A stretch of DNA of 64,000 nt from Agapanthus africanus (taxonomy: Eukaryota; Streptophyta; Magnoliopsida; Asparagales; Amaryllidaceae). The DNA is taken from assembly GCA_030015575.1 (NCBI GenBank), contig JASDDO010000014.1, positions 165,449,911 through 165,513,910 of the forward strand. Reading direction: 5' to 3'. The translations under genes and the position numbers were made by a program. The notes under the pieces were generated by a model. That model had not been told where the DNA came from. It searched no databases and was given only the letters and a program-made list of their open reading frames with translations. Positions 1-11,302 of the stretch are shown piece by piece (position 1 is the first letter of the stretch; each line of letters begins with the position of its first letter).

Positions 1-3000
1 ATGTCACGTATGCCACACAGTATATAAGGAATAAAAATGCCAGTATCCCTATCAGTCTCTAAGTCTCACTGTACAGGTCACTAAGCCTATCGTCAGTCCA
101 AGTGTGAGAGTCAACCACTCGCGAGTGTCCTCCACCCAAGGGTAGAACCCAAGGGCAAGGGACCACGGGCCCAACATGTAACGAGAATATCACGGTGTAT
201 ATATCACATACCCTGTAAAACTCCATATAACTCCCTAAATATATAAGCCGGCATGGGACTCCCGAGATTCTGTTGAACTCACACTTAGACTACCCCACAC
301 CCCGTGGTCTACATCAAACGCTAACCATCACCCTAAATACTAATCGATCCGTGACAAGTCTGTGCGAGAACTGGAGGCAGGACCTCCATCAAGCACGTCC
401 CGACCAATACCTAAGATAAATGGCAGTGTCGGATGCCTTATCTGTGACACCCGTGCAAGCGCTTCCATAAGTGTCCAATACCACTTATAGTCACACGCAC
501 ACGCATCCCACAGACGTCGACAATGCAATAGAACAATAGGGTCACTGATTGTGTACAAATACGTATCACTTTAACTTAATCACGGATACACGAACACTGA
601 CGTACTTGCCACAATCATCACTAAAATCTAACACTGGGTGAATGCACGATATCACTAGGTTATCACTACAATGATATGGGTATGATGTGATGCATGAACA
701 GTATAAGAAGCACAATTAAGGTGTCATAAAACAATAGTCTATCACTTGCACGATTTATCATGAAACGTACATTTATAATTTAGCGAAACGATAAACAGGT
801 AGTAATTAGTATGTTCAGTTATCCATCCATAGAATTTTGTTTCAAGCCAATCGGGTTCCAGGATCAATAGTTATAACCATTTCATTTTAAGCGCTCGCGG
901 CTGGAAATCCGGTTTCGGAATCAGAAGTCCGTTTCACAACGCATTTTAATCCCAGTTGGGATCATATTTTAGCAACACTACAGTTGGATGAAATCTAGGG
1001 TTTTCGGTAATGTTTTCAACTCAACAGACGTATTGTCAATCGCATCTATACGTTAGGAGTTATAATCTGTTTAATATTAACATGTCAATTCTGATTCTGC
1101 TGGGACTGTTATGCGTCCCGATCCTTTAAATTACAGATTAAATATCAAACGGTGACGAAACAGAATAAAACCAATTGTGTTGTCTAGCTAACAGAGTTAC
1201 CTATAATAAGCAGTGGAGTTCCGCAACCTACGAGTTAAGGAAAACCTATGGTATCCAATACGGAACAGCAAGCACGACTGGAGTCGCTCTGGACTGCAGT
1301 CCAGAGTCGTACTCCGATACGAACATCCTCCCAATTTAAGTACAGGAATATCAGGAAACTCATATAGGGTTAAAGTTCGTCGAGTTAGCTTCGATTTGAG
1401 CCCTCGAACGCACCATTCTAATATGTATATGATTTATGGTGAATTTAACTGTTTTCAGGTGCAACAGAATTACAGTTTTACGGTTAAACTTGGGGGTAGT
1501 TGTTTTAGTCGTTAACGATCAAATTATCCCACGAAATTCATACACTAAGTTCAAAGCCATACGGGCCAAGCAAAACTATTTAGTTCCGCCAAATTTGATA
1601 ATGATTTCCTAAGGGAGCAAGCATCGAACAGTTACGATACATAATTTATCTAAACTTGCAACTTATGATATATGTAATTAAAGATCGTGACTTAGGTAAA
1701 TAGCATGTAAGCAAGTCGAAAACTTGCCTGGAGGCGACTCGGGGATGCACGGCAGCGACGCGGTCTATTGTGATGGCCCGACGCGATCACGACAAGTATT
1801 GGCCTCGGCTCGATCTTGGCTCGGCCTCGGAGCTTGGACTAGGCTAGAAGCTCGAGCTTGGCATCAAAGACTCGGTTGCTGGGGCTGGGGATCGCTGATG
1901 CTTTCGAGGCCGACAGAGAGATTGCAGAGGGAGAGAGGAAGTGTGTATATGCAGAGAGAGAGAGAGAGAGAGAGAGAGTTAGAGAGAGACAGTGAGTGAG
2001 AGAGAGAGTTAAAGATAGAGAGTGAAAGAGAGGGATAGAGTGAGGGTTGTAGAGTTAGAGAGAGTGATGGAGAGAGAGGGCAGTGAGAGGGAGAGGAAGT
2101 GAGAGAACTGAGAGAGAGGGGAAGAGGAACAGAGAGGGGGATTAAGAGAGTTACAGAGAGAGAAAGAAAGAGAGGTCTGAGATGAGAGTGAGGGTGAGGG
2201 CTCGGGTGAGCGAAGGGAGTGAGGGTGAAGGCGACGACGATGATGTGGATGATGACGATGGGTCGACGAGGAGCAGTAGGCCGCCGTCGAGGGGTGGCAG
2301 GGGTGTAGCTGGGGTTTCAGGATGGTCGAGGGAGGTGCGAAGAGAGAGAAAAGGGAAGGTGACGAGGGTTAGAGAGGGGTGCACGACGTTGATGGTTAAG
2401 GTGGTGAGGTGTCGCTGAAGGGTTGTCGTCGTCGGGGCGACGAACGAGGTTGGGGAAAACAATGGCGCTTGGTGAGTTTGGTGAGTGGAGAGGAGGAAAG
2501 GAAGAGAGGGAGTTCGGGGAGACGAGGGTGTGCGAGTGAATGTAACGGCGCCCGGACGTGGCCGACACGAGCGCGGACGTGGGCGGAGGAGGTGGCGTGG
2601 GCTGCGGTCGCGAAGGAAACGCGCGCGGGAAAAGCGCAACGGGAGGAAGATGAAGTGGTGGGCCAGGTCGGGTTGGAGTGCGCGACGCGGGCCAAAGAAA
2701 AGGGCTGGGCCTGCAAAGAAAATCAAATAAAAAGGAAAAGAGAAGACACAGGCCGGCCAAAAGAAATTTGAAAAAAGAAAATGAATAAATTGAGGGGGCC
2801 GGGCTGAGCTGAAGTAGAACGGGCCGGGCTAAAAATTAAAAGAAGGGATTTATTTATATAAAAGGATGTATAATTTATGGAAGTGGGCCGTGGAATATGG
2901 GCCAGTGTTTAAAGGAAAAACAAATGAAAAAAAAGAAATAGAGAAGAAGAGGGCCGGGTTGTTGGGTTGTGCTAGGATTAATAAAGAATATGGGTTTGGG

Positions 3001-3389
3001 CTGAGAGAAAGATTGTGGGTTTAAATTATATAAATAACTAATAGGAAAAATTGTAAAAGGCTGGGTTTAATCAATATATATATATATAATGGGGAAAAAG
3101 TTGGCCTGAGTTTAATATACGGTCTAATAGGAAAAGAAAATTGAGTGGGCTGAGGAAAATAAAAGAATTGTGAAGGGAAAGGAAAAATTTAGGGAAAAAT
3201 AGAGAAATCTGGGAAAATTTAGGGCCGGTCTGGAGGTAACAAATCAAAGAATCTGGGAAAGATGTAAAATGGATAGGTAATAAGGTTTTTAAAACTAACT
3301 TAAAAAATTTTAAATTCAACTAAAAAACTTGTAAGTGATAATTTAAATAAATACGGACATTGGCGTATAAAAGGAACCCGGGTATTACA
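1..3389 (-). repeat. E1 3' LTR (partial; about 440 bp lie left of the window)
   Basis: This matches 6625-10004 base for base apart from scattered substitutions and small indels (offset 6624 at the left, 6615 at the right). It ends at the TGTAATACCC terminus (minus strand). The other terminus would lie outside the window. ORFs in it fall in purine-rich low-complexity sequence and are not credible genes. Confidence 0.92.
1951..2770. repeat. Purine-rich tract with (GA)n in E1 3' LTR
   Basis: A GA microsatellite near 1954-1980 opens about 800 bases of strongly purine-rich plus strand, which is pyrimidine-rich on the element's sense strand. It includes many GAGAGG and GGAGG runs. The same tract is in the other LTR at about 8574-9390, with a shorter GA run. 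Long proline/serine-rich and arginine/glycine-rich ORFs on both strands are composition artefacts. Confidence 0.8.
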
Positions 3390-3403
3390 TCATACCACGC
3401 TTA

Positions 3404-3426
3404 CAAAAATTTCGTCCTCGAAATTT
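3404..3426 (-). other. Pre-LTR box / polypurine-tract region of E1
   Basis: On the minus strand this reads AAATTTCGAGGACGAAATTT followed by TTTG, a box found just before the 3' LTR in many plant Tekay/Del-type elements. It lies 14 bases upstream of the LTR terminus at 3389. A classic G-run polypurine tract is not obvious, so the exact plus-strand primer is uncertain. Confidence 0.65.
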
Positions 3427-4565
3427 AAAATAAGCGATAGATTATACCAATATAAACGAAAGCTATTATGTTGCACATTTACACAAAAGATTTATTAGCC
3501 GTACGAGGACGAAGAAATTGAAAATATATAAGTAAGAACAACGTACGAAAAGGTATGTCTAAATAGCTATAAGGCAGGAATAACTATAAGGGTAACTGCA
3601 AGTATACGAGAATACAGTCAACAAAAATGAATAATATTGATCAAAGTGCTCGATAAGAATCGAAACCCGATATGTGCACATCTAAGTTTATCAAAGGTAA
3701 GCAGAAAAATAAGTGTAAGGTTCAATCATTTATAATAGCTATCATATGCACAAAATCCAAAAATAAATCTACGACAATGAAGCAGTGAAAATTAGTCGGT
3801 AGGTTAACATAGTTTAGGGTAAGGTATCGATAAAATAGGTTTCAATTATTTCAGAAAACTGGTATAGTGAAATTAAGAAGCATAGACCAAAAGTATGCGC
3901 GGTGTAAGATTGCACTACTGAAAATGAGAATAATAATAATATACTTAAAATACATAAAACGGAGTAATCAATAACACACACTCTTTAATAAATTTAAAAT
4001 AATGAAAACTAAATTTTGAATAACAATGTCTCTAAATATATTTGGGGTAATAGAGAAATCACCAGTATGAATAGGACTAGCTAGGGTAGTGATTAAGAAG
4101 GTGTGGCTCAATTAGAAGGTTGGAATGTGGCGGTTTTAGGATGAGGATCAAGGAGATTGGAATCGGGTCAGCCCAAGAAGTAATGGTGAGCAACAAGGCT
4201 ACATCGGGAAAGCATGGGGAGGATATCGGTCGGTATATCTTATGAATCAAATATTTGAAGGGTTAATGAACTCGAATTTCATAGGATGTGCTCTCCTCGC
4301 AGAAGCATCTCAAAGGGGCGCAGTCGAATGATGAAGGGTGGACCTTTAAAAGATCAGGGTGTAGTACTGGTTGATCTGAGTGAGGGTTAAGGCAATGTAA
4401 GGGGTTGGGGTGTGGGGTGGACAGATCTTAGTAGGAAGAATAATTGTATATGAGCAATAATCAAATATCAGTGAACCAATAATCAAAAAGGTTTACAAAC
4501 TCAGAAGATTTATTTTTATTCAAGAAGAATCTGAAACAAGGCATTCTCAAAGACGGAAAGTGGCC

Positions 4566-5102
4566 CTAACCTATACACATTTTATTTGGCCAGAAAGACA
4601 ACATCAAAGAATTCCGCCAGTCGCGGTTGTGGAGATTCAGCAGGTTGCGGTAGGCTCGCGCACTCCGGTAGGGGCGTCCATTCCCATAGCGTCTCGCGGG
4701 GACTGCCAAAGGGAGTTCTTCCACGGCAGGGTCTTGATCTTCTGGTCCTTCATCCTCGGATAAAGCTTCTTCATCGAAATCTGATTCCATGTGATTTTCT
4801 TCTTCTGGATTTTCTTCCACGGGGTTTTCCTCAACTGGATTTTCTTCTACCGGGTCCTCATCGGGATCTTCTTCTATCTGGTCTTCCTCTACAGGGTTCT
4901 CTTCGGGATCTTCTCCCTCTTCATCAGAATCATCAATCATGTCGAACTCTGGGATGGCTGCTCCTTCGCCCTCTGGAACGTGGTTTCCGAGATTGGCTTA
5001 GGGACCGTTGACCTCATCATCGGAACTCGTCAGTGTGTGATCTAAGGAAACGCATAACTGTGCATCCTCGTCTAGATGCGGCGCTGCTCCAGGGTGGGCC
5101 AT
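4566..5102 (-). pseudogene. Acidic Glu/Pro-repeat ORF inside E1, one in-frame stop
   Basis: The frame starts at an ATG at 5102-5100. It runs about 34 codons to a single TAA (shortly left of 5000), then stays open to 4566. The second part begins with a run of Asp/Glu and repeats the pentapeptide-like unit DPVEE/NPVEE seven or so times. It then ends in a basic Arg/Tyr-rich tail (RRYGNGRPYRSARAYRN). No enzymatic domain is visible. Similar acidic repeats occur in hypothetical proteins from plant retroelements, but I do not recognise a named family. It could be an extra ORF of the element or a decayed gag part. Only the acidic repeat and the stop are seen; any function would be a guess. Confidence 0.45.
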
Positions 5103-5478
5103 GGCCTGAAAAGAGAAGTCATGATTAGACAGTGGAGTACATCAAGGAAAGCTCAGGGTACAAAATATAGGAAAATGTGCGGTTGCAGGAACTGAAAGAT
5201 CAGAATGAAAATACTGTGATAATGAATAGAATTTGACATAGAGAAAGCATGAGAATGATACATAGATTATGATTCAAATTTTATTTCATTCAACTAAAAG
5301 TTCGACGGATACAAAGGTTCAATTGGAAGGAAATGTTTATAAGAGTATGACAGCATAATACTGAAATTGAAAAACATAAAATTCTTCTTTGACTGCCAGA
5401 ACGCTGCATCATCGTTACGCGAGTTGAATCCTGTGTTGGGTCCGCTTTATCCTCGAAATTCGAACTAGGTAGAAATCC

Positions 5479-5877
5479 TCACTTGGCAGCAGTGGGGAGT
5501 GTGGACAAGTTTCCTCCTTGTAGTCCTTTCCTTTCTGGACAACCGTTGATGAGATGTTTGTTGGAACCGCATATCAGACATTTCCCTTGGGCGCGGCGAC
5601 AATCCCTCTGAAGGTGTCCTGGCCTCTTACAATATTCACAACAAGGGTTCTTCTGATGCTTCTGTTGACGCTTCATCTTTTTCTCCTTTCCTCGTCCAAT
5701 AGGGATCCCTTTATGATAGGAGGCTCCCGCTGAGGTCTGACTCACATGTCTTCTCAGCCCTTCAGCTAATAAGTCGTTTGTTCGCTCCTGGACTTCCTTT
5801 AAACCTTGCAGTGCACTAAGGATCTCAACAGTCTGATTCTGAGGAGTGGGTATAGACGAAGAGTCATTGAAAGACAT
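5479..5877 (-). CDS. Mini-Gag: nucleocapsid-like protein with two zinc knuckles
   Basis: The frame is open from 5952; the ATG at 5877 (MSFNDSSSIPTPQ) is the better start because the upstream residues are hydrophobic and unlike Gag. The product is about 132 residues. A short N-terminal part with a Gln/Leu-rich helix (residues 14-42) leads to a basic linker rich in Lys/Gln. It ends in two CX2CX4HX4C knuckles, CEYCKRPGHLQRDC and CLICGSNKHLINGC. These bind RNA in Gag nucleocapsid. The capsid (Retrotrans_gag) domain is missing and nothing resembling pol follows. The ORF is intact while the rest of the interior is non-coding. That suggests either recent insertion or a retained RNA-binding role for a parasite element. 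Confidence 0.75.
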   Translation of the reverse strand: MSFNDSSSIPTPQNQTVEILSALQGLKEVQERTNDLLAEGLRRHVSQTSAGASYHKGIPIGRGKEKKMKRQQKHQKNPCCEYCKRPGHLQRDCRRAQGKCLICGSNKHLINGCPERKGLQGGNLSTLPTAAK

Positions 5878-6147
5878 GATCCTGAGACAACAATTTTGCG
5901 AAAGATATAAGTCACAAGCTAAACGAGTCAAAATGTAATATGGGTAGGACAAAGATTCAAGAATATCAGAGGTGATGAATTTATTAGAAGTGAAGAATCA
6001 ACTGTATGATTTTAAGTAAACCATAGCGAATGGATAGCTAAACACACGACGCGAATATGGATCAATGATATCAAGTTTACAATCTCGACTGAGGGATATC
6101 ATAGATTGTCAAGCTATACATGGAAAACTACAATCCCAATTTATGCA

Positions 6148-6166
6148 AAACCTGGCTCTGATACCA
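6148..6166 (-). other. E1 primer-binding site (initiator tRNA-Met)
   Basis: The minus strand reads TGGTATCAGAGCCAGGTTT, complementary to the 3' end of plant initiator tRNA-Met over 19 bases. It starts 9 bases inside the LTR boundary at 6176. This fixes the minus orientation and the right-hand LTR as the 5' LTR. Confidence 0.92.
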
Positions 6167-6175
6167 ACTAAACCA

Positions 6176-9100
6176 TGTCACGCCCCGCTTCCCAAAATAC
6201 GGAATACGAGGGGTAGACAAGGCCAGCCATGCTCCTACGGTCGAGGAAAAGTCATGCTGTAGTCACACTTCGGCTTCTAGTTTATCATGGTAAACAGTAG
6301 ATGATGCGCAGGTAATGAGAAATGCAGTAACTGAAAGAAACAATAATATAAACTGACCTGAAGTGGAACAAACGAAAGTAACTCGGAAAGGCAAGTCAAG
6401 AAGTCTGTGATGCACGTCTAGTTCTGATCCAGGCTAAATCTTCTCCTCACACTGAGCATGCATACTCAGGTCGTCAGAGCGACACAATAGCAATATAATA
6501 TATATATAAAATCAAGTGACAGTTCTAACAGTGGTATTAGATATGAACAACAGTAAAATCAATGAAAGCATGAATATGAATGTGCAGTAATCAATGCAGC
6601 GGAACAGTAAATCAGTATAACGATATGTCACGTATGCCACACAGTATATAAGGAATAAAAATGCCAGTATCCCTATCAGTCTCTAAGTCTCACTGTACAG
6701 GTCACTAAGCCTATCGTCAGTCCAAGTGTGAGAGTCAACCACTCGCGAGTGTCCTCCACCCAAGGATAGAACCCAAGGGAAAGGGACCACGGGCCCAACA
6801 TGTAACGAGAATATCACGGTGTATATATCACATACCCTGTAAAACTCCATATAACTCCCTAAATATATAAGCCGGCATGGGACTCCCGAGATTCTGTTGA
6901 ACTCACACTTAGACTACCCCACACCCCGTGGTCTACATCAAACGCTAACCATCACCCTAAATACTAATCGATCCGTGACAAGTCTGCGCGAGAACTGGAG
7001 GCAGGACCTCCATCAAGCACGTCCCGACCAATACCTAAGATAAATGGCAGTGTCGGATGCCTTATCTGTGACACCCGTGCAAGCGCTTCCATAAGTGTCC
7101 CATACCACTTATAGTCACACGCACACGCATCCCACAGACGTCGACAATGCAATAGAACAATAGGGTCACTGATTGTGTACAAGTACGTATCACTTTCACT
7201 TAATCACGGATACACGAACACTGACGTACTTGCCACAATCATCACTAAAATCTAACACTGGGTGAATGCACGATATCACTAGGTTATCACTACAATGATA
7301 TGGGTATGATGTGATGCATGAACAGTATAAGAAGCACAATTAAGGTGTCATAAAACAATAGTCTATCACTTGCACGATTTATCATGAAACGTACATTTAT
7401 AATTTAGCGAAACGATAAACAGGTAGTAATTAGTATGTTCAGTTATCCATCCATAGAATTTTGTTTCAAGTCAATCTGGTTCCAGGATCAATAGTTATAA
7501 CCATTTCATTTTAAGCGCTCGCGACTGGAAATCCGGTTTCGGAATCAGAAGTCCGTTTCGCAACGCATTTTAATCCCAGTTGGAATCATATTTTAGCGAC
7601 ACTACAGTTGGATGAAATATAGGGTTTTCGGTAAGGTTTTCAACGCAATAGACGGATCATCAATCGCATCTATAGGTTAGGAGTTATAATCTGTTTAATA
7701 TTAACATGTCAATTCTGATTCTGCTGGGACTGTTATGTGTCCCGATCCTTTAAATTACAGATTAAATATCAAACGGTGACGAAACAGAATAAAACCAATT
7801 GTGTTGTCTAGCTAACAGAGTTACCTATAATAAGCAGTGGAGTTCCGCAACCTACGAGTTAAGGAAAACCTATGGTATCCAATACGGAACAGCAAGCACG
7901 ACTGGAGTCGCTCTGGACTGCAGTCCAGAGTCGTACTCCGATACGAACATCCTCCCAATTTAAGTACAGGAATATCAGGAAACTGGTATAGGGTTAAATT
8001 TCGTCGAGTTAGCTTCAATTTGAGCCCTCGAACGCACCATTCTAATATGTATATGATTTATGGTGAATTTAACTGTTTTCAGGTGCAACAGAATTACAGT
8101 TTTACGGTTAAACTTGGGGGCAGTTGTTTTAGTCGTTAACGATCAAATTATCCCACGAAATTCATACACTAAGTTCAAAGCCATACGGGCCAAGCAAAAC
8201 TATTTAGTTCCGCCAAATTTGATAATGATTTCCTAAGGGAGCAAGCATCGAACAGTTACGATACATAATTTATCTAAACTTGCAACTTATGATATATGTA
8301 ATTAAAGATCGTGACTTAGGTAAATAGCATGTAAGCAAGTCAAAAACTTGCCTGGAGGCGACTCGGGGATGCACGGCAGCGACGCGGTCTATTGTGATGG
8401 CCCGACGCGATCACGACAAGTATTGGCCTCGGCTCGATCTTGGCTCGGCCTCGGAGCTTGGACTAGGCTAGAAGCTCGAGCTTGGCATCAAAGACTCGGT
8501 TGCTGGGGCTGGGGATCGCTGATGCTTTCGAGGCCGACGGAGAGATTGCAGAGGGAGAGAGGAAGTGTGTATATGCAGAGAGAGAGAGAGAGAGAGTTAA
8601 AGAGAGTGACAGTGAGTGAGAGAGAGAGTTAGAGATAGAGAGTGAAAGAGAGGGATAGAGTGAGGGTTGTAGAGTTAGAGAGAGTGATGGAGAGAGAGGG
8701 CAGTGAGAGGGAGAGGAAGTGAGAGAACTGAGAGAGAGGGGAAGAGGAACAGAGAGGGGGATTGAGAGAGTTACAGAGAGAGAAAGAAAGAGAGGTCTGA
8801 GATAAGAGTGAGGGTGAGGGCTCGGGTGAGCGAGGGGAGTGAGGGTGAAGGCGACGACGATGATGTGGATGATGACGATGGGTCGACGAGGAGCAGTAGG
8901 CCACCGTCGAGGGGTGGCAGGGGTGTAGCTGGGGTTTCAGGATGGTCGAGGGAGGTGCGAAGAGAGAGAAAAGGGAAGGTGACGAGGGTTAGAGAGGGGT
9001 GCGCGACGTTGATGGTTAAGGTGGTGAGGTGTCGCTGAAGGGTTGTCGTCGTCGGGGCGACGATCGAGGTTGGGGAAAACAATGGCGCTCGGTGAGTTTG

Positions 9101-10004
9101 GTGAGTGGAGAGGAGGAAAGGAAGAGAGGGAGTTCGGGGAGACGAGGGTGTGCGAGTGAATGTAACGGCGTCCGGACGTGGCCGACACGAGCGCGGACGT
9201 GGGCGGAGGAGGCGGCGTGGGCTGCGGTCGCGAAGGAAACGCGCGCGGGAAAAGCGCAACGGGAGGAAGATGAAGTGGTGGGCCGGGTCGGGTTGGAGTG
9301 CGCGACGCGGGCCAAAGAAAAAGGCTGGGCCTGCAAAGAAAATCAAATAAAAAGGAAAAGAGAAGACACAGACCGGCCAAAAGAAATTTAAAAAAAGAAA
9401 ATGAATAAATTGAGGGGGCCGGGCTGAGCTGAAGTAGAACGGGCCGGGCAAAAAATTAAAAGAAGGGATTTATTTATATAAAAGGATGTATAATTTATGG
9501 AAGTGGGCCGTGGAATATGGGCCAGTGTTTAAAGGAAAAACAAATGAAAAAAAAAGAAATAGAGAAGAAGAGGGCCGGGCTGTTGGGTTGTGCTAGGATT
9601 AATAAAGAATATGGGTTTGGGCTGAGAGAAAGATTGTGGGTTTAAATTATATAAATAACTAATGGGAAAAATTGTAAAAGGCTGGATTTAATCAATATAT
9701 ATATTGGGGAAAAAGTTGGCCTGAGTTTAATATACGGTTTAATAGGAAAAGAAAATTGAGTGGGCTGAGGAAAATAAATGAATTGTGAAGGGAAAGGAAA
9801 AATTTAGGGGAAAATAGAGAAATCTGGGAAAATTTAGGGCCGGTCTGGAGGTAACAAATCAAAGAATCTGGGAAAGATGTAAAATGGATAGGTAATAAGG
9901 TTTTTAAAACTAACTTAAAGAATTTTAAATTCAACTAACAAACTTGTAAGTGATAATTTAAATAAATACGGACATTGGCGTATAAAAGGAACCCGGGTAT
10001 TACA
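6176..10004 (-). repeat. E1 5' LTR (complete, 3829 bp)
   Basis: It is bounded on the plus strand by TGTCACGCCCCGC at 6176 and CCCGGGTATTACA ending at 10004, giving a TG...CA LTR on either strand. The LTR is longer than the element's interior. It carries the same GA-rich tract (about 8574-9390) as its partner. The bases outside its right end are not host sequence but an inverted piece of the same LTR family. Confidence 0.92.
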
Positions 10005-10653
10005 GATATACACCGTGATATTCTCGTTACATGTTGGGCCCGTGGTCCCTTGCCCTTGGGTTCTACCCTTGGGTGGAGGACACTCGCGAGTGGTTGACTC
10101 TCACACTTGGACTGACGATAGGCTTAGTGACCTGTACAGTGAGACTTAGAGACTGGTAGGGATACGGGCATTTATATACCTTATATACTGTGTTGACATA
10201 CGTGGCATATCGTTCTACTGCTTTACTGCTCCGCTGCATTGATTACTGTACATTCATATTCATGCTGTCATTGATTTACTATTATTCATATCTATTACCA
10301 CTGTTAGAACTGTCACTTGATTTTATATATATTATATTGCTATTGTGTCGCTCTGACGACCTGAGTATGCATGCTCAGTGTGAGGAGAAGATTTAGACTG
10401 GACCAGAACTAGACGTGCATCACAGACTTCTTGACTTGCCATTCCAAGTTACATTCGTTTGTTCCACTTCAGGTTAGTTTATATTATTATTTCTTTCAGT
10501 TACTGCATTTCTCATTACCTGCGCATCATTTACTGTTTACCATGAAAAACTAGAAGCCGAAGTGTGACTACGGCAGGACTTTCCTTGACCGTAGGAGCAT
10601 GGCTGGCCTTGTCTACCCCTCGTATTCCGTATTTTGGGAAGCGGGGCATGACA
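10005..10653 (+). repeat. 3' part of an opposite-facing LTR of the E1 family
   Basis: These 649 bases are the reverse complement of about 6176-6835, including the terminal GGGAAGCGGGGCATGACA at the right. No primer site follows the terminus, so this is the end of a 3' LTR or a solo LTR, not a 5' LTR. The break at 10004/10005 is the E1 terminus. The simplest reading is that E1 inserted into this older, plus-oriented LTR. Confidence 0.88.
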
Positions 10654-10861
10654 CAAATGCTCATATATTTAAGTCGGTCTTAATCTCAAACTAGATTACC
10701 AGTCCTTAAACAAAACAAAATATTTTTGAACTGATGGAATACATATGTAACAACTCCAATTTCTATGTACAGAAAATTCATTTAAAGTTAATGTACAATT
10801 AGGGTATTTGCAAATCCTGTGAATGCTATAAGAATTTGTTTTGCTTTTGAACAGCAAGAAA

Positions 10862-10960
10862 AAGCTTATAGCTCACTGGTAAAGCCTTGCACTACTGTTA
10901 CAAAGCACCAGAGTTCGAATCCCATCAGCCACATTATCCTTTTATTTTATTTTTTTTTAA
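10862..10960 (+). repeat. SINE-like tRNA-derived repeat within the solo LTR
   Basis: A box-A-like TAGCTCACTGGT (10869-10880) is followed 43 bases later by a box-B-like AGTTCGAATCC (10912-10922), then a T-rich tail. The cloverleaf and CCA-side pairing are not convincing, so it is a tRNA-derived repeat and not a tRNA gene. Flanking duplications were not resolved. Confidence 0.5.
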
Positions 10961-11293
10961 TCTTTTAGAAGTCTAAGAATTTTCACGTGCACTGCATGTA
11001 AACTGATGAGTCACACTTAAAACAAACAGGTGCAAATTAATATTTAGTCCGACAGCGACACGTGGCCCCAATCCAAGCCCCCATCTCAATGTTTGGACCG
11101 GCGAGATCTCGCCACGGTCCAGCACTGCCGGTCTGGTTGAGGCCAAGTGCAAAATTTTTTTCGAAGCATAGACTCTTGGACTCCCCCCTTAACTCCAGTA
11201 TTGCTTATTTACTATGCACATTTACAGAGAATATTAAAACTTTTCAAATTCTATTTTAATGCATTATTCATCATCCCTAAACCCTAAATTGTC

Positions 11294-11302
11294 CTATAAA
11301 TA
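11294..11302 (+). promoter_or_regulatory. TATA-like box of the solo LTR
   Basis: CTATAAATA is followed by pyrimidine-rich sequence (CCACTCC, CTCTCACTC), as at plant Pol II promoters. About 200 bases on, CCAGTAAGTATC could be a splice donor. This is pattern evidence only. Confidence 0.4.

Larger units (their letters stand above)
1..10004 (-). mobile_element. E1: non-autonomous LTR retrotransposon (LARD-like), cut by left window edge
   Basis: Two near-identical direct copies, 1-3389 and 6176-10004, flank a short interior (3390-6175). Read on the minus strand the LTR begins TGTAATACCC and ends GGCGTGACA. A tRNA-iMet primer site lies 9 bases inside the right LTR and the pre-LTR box AAATTTCGAGGACGAAATTT lies next to the left one, so transcription runs right to left. 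The interior holds only a nucleocapsid-like ORF and an acidic ORF, with no protease, RT, RNase H or integrase. It must therefore rely on proteins from another element. LTR ends, primer and pre-LTR box resemble Ty3/gypsy chromoviruses (Tekay/Del type); that lineage call is an inference. LTR differences by eye are about 1-1.5 per cent, so the insertion is fairly young. Confidence 0.88.

Noticed and set aside
2151..2771. Overlapping 100-190 residue ORFs on both strands in the E1 LTR (and at 8629-9451)
   Set aside because: They lie in purine-rich repeat sequence, have Pro/Ser or Arg/Gly-only composition and occur in several frames at once.
10869..10922. A tRNA gene
   Set aside because: Internal promoter boxes are present but there is no cloverleaf with a paired acceptor stem; it fits a tRNA-derived SINE. 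The same holds for 36933-36988.
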